Positions 34,123 through 46,100 of a stretch of DNA of 64,000 nt are shown here, one piece after another; the first letter of the stretch is position 1, and every line of letters begins with the position of its first letter. A program made the position numbers and the translations under genes. Below the pieces are notes generated by a model. That model saw only the letters and a list, made by a program, of their open reading frames with translations, was not told the origin of the DNA and did not search any database. This DNA comes from Aldrovandia affinis (taxonomy: Eukaryota; Chordata; Actinopteri; Notacanthiformes; Halosauridae): the NCBI GenBank assembly GCA_029706075.1, contig JAINUG010000167.1, forward strand, positions 2,223,201-2,287,200, given 5' to 3'.

Positions 34123-37100
34123 CTGGCAGGGCTAGTTAAGGAACAAGAAAAATAAACAGCACCAATCTAGCATTTGCATCTAGCATCTCGCCCTTACCCA
34201 TACAACAACTTTCATGCACACAAATCCTCACATAAGCACACTTACACCTTAGAACAGCATGCTACTGTTCACTCTCAGGAATCACAGGGTGTGCAGGTTT
34301 TCATTCTCACTCAGCAGTTAGATTCTTGGGTCTGAATTGGTAGCTAATTATTATATATATTTTTTATTTGTTTCAGATTTTTTCCCGCTTTCCCCCCAAT
34401 TTAGTGGCCAATTCTACCCCCTATTTATTTTGATTTACCCTCACCACATGAGTCCGCCGCTCGTCTCTACGAGGCAAGCTAATTCTCTGAGGGCAGCGAA
34501 CTCCGCTTCCTTCGAGACGGAATTCGCCCACCCACGTTCTGGAGACACCCTTACGTGCTTCAGGGCGAACTTCAGCTGGCTCACCCTCCCCCTTCCCCCT
34601 GGGGCGGACAGTCAAATGCCGCCTCCTCGTGGTTAACGGCCAGGGCCGGTCTGGCAGAAACGGGTTTCGAACCGTGTCCCTGATAGGCCATAGACACGGT
34701 GCGTTAGACCGCTACGCTATGGGCAGCAGTGTAGTGTAATGGTTAGGGAACTGGGCTTATAACTCAGAGCTTGCTGGTTCAATTCCCAGGTGGGGGCACT
34801 GCTTTAGTACCCTTGAGCAAGGTATTTAACCGGAATGCTTCAGTAAATATCCAGCTGAATAAATGGATTGTGTGTAAAGAAGTGTAAACTGTGTAAGTCG
34901 CTCTGGATAAGAACGTCTGCTAAATGCCTAAAATGTATGCAATGTAAAATTGATCTGCCACCTTATTGGTTGCTAACTTTAAAGTGAAAACAAAATCCGG
35001 CCAGGCTACGGCCCTCCATGGGGCAAGAGTGAACACCACTGCCTAGAACTGGTTTTACGGTTTGGTATAAATAGTGAGCAAGCCTGTGTCTAAGAGTGAC
35101 AGATGGTGACATGAATTGGACATCAGAATGTGGAATGGGCAGTACATCTGGAAGGATGGGGGGCCTCCGATAGCGTAGCGTTCTAACGCTCCCGTATTGG
35201 CTGGTCATTTACGAGTGTGAGCTGCCTATCACGGTCATGTTTCAGAATGTGGATTGGGCAGTATATCTGGAAGGATACAACTCCATGTACGATGGGACGC
35301 ACACGACCTCCTTGGAGAAGTCCACAGGACAGCTGAGCTTCTCCAGCTGCTCCTCGTACTGGCTCAGCGCCTCGGTCAGATTCACACAGTTTCCCTGGAA
35401 AATGGGAAGAGGCACAGGGCACAATTCACACAGGCGACACACAGCAATGCATCCCACTGGAAAGGGCCAAGATCAAATTAATCATGATTAATTCACAACT
35501 GACACAGACTCATGATCCTCTAGGTATGGAACGGGCACGGTGCAGTGAACACCTGAGCCCTGCGATAGATGCATATGCTTTGACAGGTTAAAACCTCACT
35601 CACCTGTGTGAAGTATTTCCCACTGGGTCGCAGAACTTTGATTGACAAGTCTAGAATCAGGCGCAGAAATTCCCAGGTGGAATCTGACAGGAGATGAGCA
35701 TGGCGTGAGCTTACAGACGGACGGTCCATCCAGGTGCACTCATGAGATGAGAGATCACTGTTCTCAGGACAACACTGTACTACACTGTGAAATGGGCAGC
35801 TGAACGTTGTCTGTTCACCCTGAAAACTATGATTGAATCCGACCAGGAATTATTGGTTGATATATTATTAGTAATACTTATATCAACTAATACTAATACT
35901 TATATTATTATTATTATTAATAATAATAATACAAATAATACACTTAGAATGCCCTTCCAGTGGTCTGTTAAGCCACATGAGCCTCAAGGACTATTTGTGT
36001 TGTTTTTCTCTGTATCCCACAATTTTCCAGGAGTTCATCTCGACCGCCTTTTAAGGGGTCAGGGAATAATTTTCCAGTCTCCACATTGGCTCCAATGGTT
36101 TTCTGGTTTTTGATTCCCTCTGGAAAATGCCAATTGTGAAGCGCTGTGTGACAACCTGTTTGTAAATGGCGCTATACAAAAATAAAGATTGATTGATTGA
36201 TTGATAATAATAATAATAATTATTGTATTATTGGTTGGCGCAATATTATCCATCTGATGATTATTTAATTTTTGGGGGGTTTTAACTGCTCTAGTATATA
36301 CCTTCATCTGTGCACTTATTCAGTGTTTCAAGTGAATGGAGAAAACCTTTATAACCATAACTACACTACATGTAGATAAGTTAATGGGACAGTGGTTACT
36401 CAGCTGCCATGCTGGTACAATCATGCCTTTACTTCATAACTGAATTATAAAATAAATAAACTGCCATTTCTTTCATTCATATTTGAATTAGTAAAGGCAC
36501 AGATACTGTACAATTTCCAATGGAAGGGAGCTACTGTAGCTGCTGAAGTCAAAAGCACAGTGGGTAGAATAAATATTCACCCCTTTGGCATTTTTCACAT
36601 TTTATTTTCTTACCTCATGGAATCAAACTGGTATTAATTGGGATTCCTTGCCAATGATCAACACAAAATAGTGTGTCAAATATAATGTGAAATAAAACAA
36701 AATGAAAGCTTTTTCTTAATTACAAATAAAATAAAACAGGTAATAATTAATTACATAAGTATTCACCCCTCAACTTACATGGTAGAAGCACTTTTAGCTG
36801 CAATTACAGCTGTGAGTCTATTTGGGTAAGGCTCTACCAGCTTTGCACAGATATTTTCGCCCATTCTTCATTACAAAATGAGTAAGAGTAAGAAAATTAA
36901 ATGTGAAAAATGCCAAAGGGGGTGAATATTCTACCCACTGTATGTTATCTCAATGGCTTGTTACAGTCAGAATAGCTTACAGGAATTGGAGGCCGATGTG
37001 TACTATACAGCAGATTATATCAATACAGTTTACTTTTTTAATGTAATGAAATGTTTTAATTTTTTAAGCCAAATATGACAAGTTCAAATGTTATCATTTT

Positions 37101-40100
37101 TTATTATGTTTCAAATTTTGAGAATCAACCTCCCCTGTTCTCTTTTGTAGAATTATTAGCATTCGCATATATGAATGCTCATGAGCCGTTCTCAATGACT
37201 TTTTGAACGTTTTTGTATTTATTATTATATATATTTTTTTTTTAAACAAACGCCCTGTTAAACGTTCGGGGATTACTGTAGCAGCTTTGCGATGCAGAGC
37301 ACAAAATGACTATTGCATCATGTTCAAAATAACCATTGCACCATGGACATTCACAACCACGCTGTAAAAAAAGCATGGCCAACTCCCATCCGCCTCTTAT
37401 ACCGTGCAACACATTACCACAATCCTCGTGACAACTGCACGCTCAATGCTATCCGCGGTGTTGCCAACTGTGCTCACGGCTCGGTAGCTTAAGGCAAACT
37501 GCTGCCACATGCATAGCATTTTTGCACCATGAAAACGGCACCCTCAGCCTACCGGATAAAAACCATTTTTATGACCAAATGACACAAGGTAGGCCATAAA
37601 ACAGTGAATACTACCCCCACCCAGAGCTTAAATTACTCAATTTAAACCTTCAAGTTCAAAGTGTCATGTGACGTCCGCAGCCCACACCATACAGAAGAAC
37701 AGACTTTCTACCATTGCAATTCATACCTTCTTGGCACTGTAAAAACCCCACAGGGACATTTGGCATTACTGGTGGCCACCAAATGAAATCATGCTTCCCC
37801 TCATCAGACCAAAGTGCACTCCTGTATGCTCCACCGCAGTGTCCAGACAGAAAGCTGGGAGAGTGAGCAAGCGGCGCGGGGCGTGTGTTATACCTTCCTC
37901 AGGTGCTGTGGAGATGGGGACTGCCGTGAGGTCGTTGATGACGTAATCAAACGTCTTCCCCTCCTCCACAAACCTTTTCAGCACGGGCACACAGTCCTCC
38001 ACTAACACCTGGGAGTGAGAGAAGGAGGGGTGAGGAAGCAAGGGGGGGGGAGAAGAGGGAGGGATAGAGAAGGATGGAGGAGAGCAAGAGAGAACACTAC
38101 AGTGAGGGCAGACATCAGGAGTCACAAGGGCTTGTTAAGCTTTTTTCTTCCATCAGTCCCCAGTGCCACTCCCCTCCTCCCACACCTCGTAGCGTTCCCC
38201 CTTCAGATTGTCCAGGACGTTTCCACAAGTCTTCCTCATGTGCTTTCGACACCCGTCAATCACCAGCTGGTCGATGTGGAAGCCTGAGTCAAGGATCAAC
38301 CGACACCAGGGAACAGGACAAGCGAGCCCTGCACAGCGCGGGACACCGGCCTGTAACGGAGAGCCCCGGGGCTCACTGAAAGGATATCTCCACCATGGTG
38401 ATCATCTTTGGCTTAAGCTTGACGGCCTCGCAGAGGATGCCCCCGTCTCCGCCCCCCAGGATCAGCACCTCCTTCCCGGCATACTGCTCCCTGCCACTGC
38501 CCATGATGGCCTGCGTGTAGGCCAGGTCGCTCTCCGCCAGGTCTGGGAGAGAGAAGATGCCACACAGCGGCTCAAATGCAGCCCAAACACGTCCGCGCTG
38601 CAGCCGGAGCCTTTCAGATAAAAACAATCCGGTTTTGGCGACTGTGGGTCTTCAGTCACGTGTTCGGAGTAGAATGGGAGAATGAGGCTTTACGAAACAA
38701 AAACCGGAGAGGGGTTTTCGTAGGTTGACCACAATTCACTGATTTGAATCAATCGTTGTGCTTTGTTGTGGAGAGCACAATATTTTGATTCAGGGAGAAA
38801 CACTTGGGCTATTCAAGTTCAGGCTTGATGCAGTACTGGATACTCTTTAGATTTGAACATGATGGGCCTAAATGGGCTGTCATTATGTATTCTTATGTTC
38901 TTAAAGAGGAAACACACTCAAAGCCGTATGTGTGGAATATGTGTGAAAGAAGAGGAGGTGGCACTCACTGACGTCTCCATTGAGGATGAGGATGTTGCCG
39001 AACTGATGAGAGTGCAGGATCTTAATGTTCTGATAGGCAGAGTCTTCCTCGTACACGACTGCATCGATGTCGTATTCCACCAGTCTGCCATCAGCTGTGG
39101 GCCAGTAGCGGTCCGCCTTTGCCCCCCGCTGCAGTGCTGGGAGCCTGGGGCAGACGGACACAGGGTCACAGAAGAAAGCCACACCCTCAGAAACACAGTA
39201 CTGCTGCTAACGCATTAACTTAACAAGGAACACCTGCTGAAAACACATTTGAGACGTCGCAACTAGGCATGGTCACATATGCGGACGCCACTAATCACAC
39301 CCAGGCATGCGTGCAGACACATCCACAGCAATTTATACTGGCAGACACTCTTTAGAGACTATAAAAAATAAAACAGGAGGCTTTGCCTGAGGGTCAAACC
39401 AGTCCCGAAACATTTCACATTCTCATACAATCCGCAGTTGTACACCTCTTCCTCAAGCACTCTGTTTCTTCCCTGTTCTTGCGATCTGGTGTGTGTGTGT
39501 GCACGTTAGATTCAGCGCAGTTCGTAGAAAAAAAGTTCAAGCAACAGAAAGGTGGAATTTCAGTTCTGACCTTTTAACCCTCCTGATATTCCCATGTAGA
39601 ACAGTTTTCAGCTTCTTTTCCAGTGCATTCAACAGCTTAAAAGGAGGAGAAAAGATCATGACTGTATGACATGTACATCACACTCGTGGGTCTATATTCG
39701 CACTCAAGGCAGGCACGGCCAGAGCACCTACATGGTCTACTTGCGCAAGATTGTCCGCCTCATAGCACTGCAGGTCAAGTGTCATCAGCCCATAAGTATG
39801 GATCCGCAGAACAACAAACCTAAACAGGAGTGGTGGGTTGGGTGGGTGGGGGTTAGGGGACAGGGCAGGAAATATTATGAAAATATGTTTTAATACAGTC
39901 ACAGGAGACTTTATGAAGTCATGAACTTTACATAATACTCCTGAAAGAAAAATTATGTCATGTACAGATCTCTCAGGTAAGTGAGCTACTGAGCTAAACA
40001 TTTCAGTGACGTGCTTGCAAAGCTACCTTACAACTACTCAGTGATAATATTAGCCACACAATGTGCAGAAAAAGAAAATACAATTGAAATGGCAAGTTTG

Positions 40101-43100
40101 TATCAAGCTATAGTCTTACAGTAAACATAAAAAGGTGTCTCAAGTAACAGGACTGTTGACATGTCTGTTCTGACCCTATTTTTTTATGCAAACCTCCTCA
40201 AGCTGGTTTGGTGAGTCTTCATGAGCCCCCATCATTGGTGGAGGTGCCCATGCGCTGTCAATCATTGCATTTATGGTCCAGTCAAGAGACTTAGCTCTCC
40301 AAAGCAAAACATTACAATTAGCTGAAATTATTCTGACACAGTTCTGTGGGACCGGTCATATTTCTGATGTGAGTTTTGGACTTTGGTCATAAAAGATAAT
40401 GTGGCACTGAGGTAGTGACCTGGTTGAAAATTCCAATCTGGCACTTCACTTTGGTCATTTAATCATCGCCCATGGTCAACTAGTGCTACAGTCGCTTGCA
40501 CTCCTCCCAAGGTTTCACTGTAAATGACAAATACGCGAAGATAACATGCCTGCTCAAACAAGCCCCCAGGATCAGAAGACACTGTGTCTAACTTGTTATT
40601 TCACTTGTATGGCTGGAATGTTGGATGTTTGCTTTTTATTTTATTATTTATTTCTAATCCCGACCCCCTCCATTTCTCTCTCAGTTTGGTGCCCAAATGT
40701 ACCCTCCATTGATTCAACAACCCCTCCCGCCCGCCCACCGCCCACCCCCACCACCACCACCACCACCACGAGTCCACCGCCTGCAAGTACAGGACCAGCT
40801 GCAACTCTGGGACCGGGAGTGACAAAGATGCCGAACCACCTCCTTCAAGACTGAACTCGCCAAGCAGTCGACTGTAATACACATGGAGATGCTTTCTGTG
40901 AATGCGGCGAGGTCCTGCCAGCTTCCCTCCCCATGGAGGCGGCCAGCTAATCACTGCCTCTGAACGGGACTCGAACCCAGGCAGTGGGCAACCTGCACTT
41001 AGAACAAGTGCCTTTACCAGGGGTCCATACATTTTTTGTAATTATTTTAAACAAAATATTTAACGTACAACCAGACTTCACACAAAACTTGTTTATGCTT
41101 GTGTACCCAGTTTGTATATTTCATACATTTGTGGTACATTTTCTGAAATATTTGACATTTTTAGCAATTAGCTTGCTAGTCCCTGGCTAACTAGCATAGC
41201 AATGACGACCAAGCTGCTGCTGGCTAATGTCATAATGCTCCTACCAGCTTACTAACCTAACCAGTTTGCTAATTAGCTTCCAAAGAAGGCAACCTTAACC
41301 AAGCATGATAATGTGTTGCATTTAAAGCCTTAAGTACTGCTTATTTAGCCATCTGAATATATTAGTTAGCAAGCAAGCTGCAAACAGATTTTAAACTCAA
41401 CAAAATAGCTTATCTTATAAAGAATCATGATGAACACAATCCAAAGCTAGCCATCAAATCTATCCTGCGCTGTAAATATCTCCAGTACTAGCTAGCTAGC
41501 TCCCTGACTTCATTAGCTAAATGCAATCATAGTAAGCTCAATAGTTTACCTTTTAAAACAGCAATCTTCCTTTGTCTCCAGTTCCCAGTTACAGGAAAAA
41601 ACATTTGGTAATAATAAAACTACCAATTTACAATGGTGTAACTTTTATATTTCAGTCCATTGAATTCACTGGAGGCAAGCCAACTAAAGTTTGTTTTTCA
41701 AACCTTATAATCTAAAGTATGCAATTAATTCCAGGGGTGTGAAATGAACCGCACGCATCCAGTACAACTTCATCAACAGGTCTCAGGCCTGGTGCCCACA
41801 GCCTGGGTAGAAACTCCACTGAATGCAGGCCCTGTTCAAAGCAAAGTGTTTACTCCATAAAAGCCGAGCGCTGATTCATCCGGACTTAGCCCCAAACAAA
41901 GGCCCACGCAGCTGTGTTTACCGCACGCGGCACAGAAAACAGGAAGTAAACCTTAAATCCCTTAAATCAGAGAGACAAAAGCCCTACATAATAGCAGGTT
42001 AACAAGCCGGCCCTACAGTTCAGACTGAGCCATTGTTGGGTGGAGGAAACACTTAACCAGCCAATCCTGCACCTTCCGGGTGGAAACTTGTGACACCAGG
42101 AGAGCACCAAGCCAAAGACAAGAGGAAGCCAGCATTCTTATTTATTTATTTATTTATATAGCGCCTTATCATACAAATGAATGCAACTCAAGGTGCTTTA
42201 CAGCGTATACACACACATTGAATGCAAATAGACAACAAATATGCACACATTGAACGAATGTGTTCAATGTGTGCACCCATTCTTGATGGGACCGCTTTCA
42301 GGCAGGATCTCAAAGGGCAGAGGCGTTTACATGATCACGGCCCATGCGCTTTACTCCCAGATCCTCCAATACAGAGAAATCTAGGGCTCTCCTGGGAAGA
42401 ACATTTCTACCCTCAAAAGGCTCTAGAGGAGTTTCTAGTGAAGGCCCAAACCTGTGTGGCACCATCATTGCATTTATTTTATTATTTTTTTAGTTTCTGG
42501 TTTAGATTTTTTTTCTTGCAGCCAATTATACCCTCTTTTTAATGTCAATTATCCTCCCCCCTCGTATGAGAGCTCGCTGCCGTAGTCCCGAGACCAGTAG
42601 TAGGTGCTGCACCACCTCCTCCGAGCCAAAACCCGCCAAGCCGTCACCGTAACATACAGGACCACTCCTATACACAGCGATCTCATTTCGGCTTCCATTC
42701 CCCCTCCCTGGGGTGGACAGCCAATTGCCACCCCCTAGTCCATGATTGCATTTATAATAAACAATATATTATGGACATCGTAGGAAAACTAATTACATTA
42801 AAGATGTCACTAAGCAAACACACCAGTATAACTACACAGAGCAATCCAAAGTTGCACACCTGCACATACACTGCAGCATGGCAAAGTATGCCACATGTAT
42901 GTAGATGAGCAATGATACTCATAGTTTACTGAGGAGACCAAAGTCTAGAGTGGATCCAACCTGTCTGTTATGACAAACAGAGCAATCTTCAGTACTCTAC
43001 TTAAATCATTCAAATTCAACCTGGATCAACCTTATCTTGAGAACCCCTGCTGGGTCTATGGGTGAGGAGAACTTTTAGGGTAACATGAAAAAAATAAACA

Positions 43101-46100
43101 GAAAGATGATGATGGTTGTGGTGGTGGCAACAGCAATAACAATGGAGCACACACCTGCCATTCTTGCCAATGAAGGTTGCCAAGTAGCCATGGCCCTCTG
43201 TGTTGTGAACGGTCTCTGTCATTTCTTGTTCCTGAAAAATTGACTGCAGTCCACGCACGGTCGTGGAGGAGTCAGCTAAAGGGGGAGAGCAAAATAGGGG
43301 GAGAGAAATTCAGTGAGCACATTGTATGTAAACCATGAGCATAGTGTGAATACACCACAATAGAGGGCTGAAGGGTGACGAAGCCGAACTTCAAATATTT
43401 CCAATGAGTTTTCCTATTGGTATTTTAAAAATCTGAAATTATAAGGAGCCCGTTTCTAGTTCAATGGCAGGACTCCAATATGTTGTACATCTAAGCCCCT
43501 TCTCTCAATCGTGACATTCTCTTGGCAGTTTGCTTTGAAATTACACAAATTATATTAGTTTATTTAATGCTCTACGCTAACAAACTACATTTCCCCAGAG
43601 TGACACGGCGTCGCTAGATTATACACCACCACCCCTTGCTTTTGTGTGAATGGTCGGATTGCATGCTTTAGAGCAAGAACAAGCTAATTAGGAAACAGTA
43701 ATTAGCTAACTTTTATGATACATGGCAGTATCGATAGCATACGAATAGACTCCAAGTCCCCAATTCTGAGAACTAATCATACTCTTTATCAACATCACCC
43801 TTTGCAGCGGACACTGCATGCTCTGCTACACTAGCATGAAAGACAGATCTTATTGAGTTTCGGTAAGTGAAGAAGCCGAGAGCAGCAGGTAGCTCATTAC
43901 AAGCCTAAACAAGACTAGGCTAGCTAGCAAGCCAGCAGTTGTGGAGAGTTCAGAAATGCCATCATGTTTACTGGGTTCTGACGAAGGTTATTGATGAGAC
44001 ATTTTGACATAACGTTGCATTTGATAAAAGGTTATCCTGATAAACCATAACAGTGGTCAAAGAGAAACGTTATTCAGCAGTTAAATGTTGTCATCTCTTT
44101 TACCGCCCAATAAAATGTTTAACATTAATGGCACTGTATTATTTGTCTTTAATAGAAAAAGTACATGTAGCCATTATTTAATTTGTACTTTATTGTGTGT
44201 TACAGTTCACCAGAGTATACACAATAGCCTACATATACCCGTAGCAAAGATTTTCCAACAATGAACACCCACGTAGTATACAAAGCTACAATAACGCCAC
44301 TATTAACGTCATACATAATACATAACTCTAAAGCCTACAAGGGTCTAAGTGAAACATTAAATGTCATAAATTTTAATGAAAACCGCCAATTCACTAAATA
44401 CCATAAACTACATACATATACATGCATTATAGCTAAATTCAAGACATATACATATGATCGACAATAATCGACTGTGCAAGCCTACCCTGCACAATCGAAC
44501 CTAAAATAAACATTTGATGTTTGAAATCTGCCACAAAACATTGCACCATCTCTGCTAGCTAGCTAGATAATAATGCTTGTAATTAGAATGGTTCGCAAAA
44601 TTCTAAATAACCTTGATCAAAGTTTATAAAAACTGGCAGAAATGGGCCCTTTTCTAATTTCTCGTTGACCACCCTCACTGAACGAGTACTGTCCAATGAG
44701 TGACGTAGTGATAATGCAACATTGGTGTAGTTCTTTACAAAAATCAATATCAGAAAAGTCAACGGGACAATTTATCTTCTGGCAAAGAATGGCCAGGGCA
44801 GAATAAATTAAGAGATTTTGCTAATTTGCATATAGAGGCTAGTGTCTAACAGTTCAAACTAAACAAACCATGCATGACTAAGCAGTGGTACATAATTTTA
44901 TACTTTACCATAGTCTTAATTGTAATCTTAACAGGGACTGGACATGGACATGAGCCTTTAGCCATATCTGATACAATGCAAAAAATGTATGCTGCTGCAG
45001 GAGGCACTGAAATTGAAAGCGTTTCATGTGTGACCAAAAGGCATTAAACTGTCCATATAATCAGAAAAATATGTCTCCAATGTCGCTGTAAATTATTTTT
45101 TTGCTTATACTTGGCTCTCATAATCACTGCTTAAATTATTATGTTTGGCCTCCCGCGTGGTCCAGTGGTTACAACGTCCGACGCTGGCCACGGAGACCGG
45201 GGTTCAATTCCCCGTCTCGCCAAGTGTCGGCTCTGGCCGGGAGTGCCACCAGGGGGCGGCGATTGGCTGTCCGCCCCAGGGAGGGGGGAGGGAAGCCGAC
45301 GTGACGTTCGCTGCGTAGAGTGGCCCTGTAGTACCGGGGTTACGGTCGACGGCTTGGCGAGTGCCATCTCGGAAGAGGCGTCACTTCGCCTTCGTCACTA
45401 CCGGTCACAGGACTACGGCAGCGAACTCACATTACTAGGGGGGGATTGACATAAAATAGCGGGTCTAATTGGCTACCAAATTGGGAGAAAATGGGAGAAA
45501 ATCAGAAACAAAAAAATAAAAAAAATTAAAAAATAATTATGTTTTTTTGTTCGCTCCATGACGAACATTCTTGGCTGACACACGTTATAGCCTACATATC
45601 AATTTTCACATTTATTTGTCCAGACGTGATCCTTTGACAGCATAGATTAAATAAATGCCAAGCAGATTTTGTCCCTATGCCATCTCTTATGAGTGAACAC
45701 ACCTTTAGATGGAAGAGCAGTCAGAGTGAAGGAACATGGCAGGACTAGAAATATAACTTTATAATACCAAAACGCCACCTCAAAAGCTTCAATTTAACAG
45801 GTGGATACCTGATTCAGGGTATTGCTGTCATTATTGCCCAGCACACATCAGCTAAGGTGGAGGTAATGTGATTATTAAACACGGAGTGAATAGATGGCTA
45901 GAATATGAGAGGAGTTTATAAAGATGGACAGGACACAAGGAAACCAGGTAACTGAGGATTCTCAGTTTAATGTCTCATCTGAAAGACATCTCTAACACAG
46001 TATCCCCATAACTGGGGTACTGGTGTTTTTATTGGATCATGGGGGAGACGGCCCCCTACTGGCTCACCACTAAGTACTAACCAAGTCCCACCTTGCTTCG

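Larger units (their letters stand above)
34123..35278 (-). other. U12-type GT-AG intron of SMS (intron 10)
   Basis: Donor GTATCCTTCC (35278-35269), branch site TTCCTTAAC (34143-34135) about 12 bp before the AG at 34124-34123. Both match minor-spliceosome consensus. The intron holds two abutting SINEs (34362-34950) and a SINE-head fragment (35159-35236). Confidence 0.88.

Noticed and set aside
34723-34800. tRNA gene (A and B boxes present)
   Set aside because: The boxes sit at the head of a SINE with conserved body and L2-type tail, and the cloverleaf is not intact. The same applies to the heads at 1990-2066, 12625-12698, 40950-41022 and 45147-45220.
37401-37520. Possible CpG promoter in SMS intron 8
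   Set aside because: Only a few CpGs in a short stretch and no associated exon; not supportable.
38373-38388. GTGAGC as the SMS exon-6 donor
   Set aside because: It would add S-F-Q residues and no AG acceptor restores the conserved IDQLVIDG frame; the AT-AC choice fits both signals and protein.
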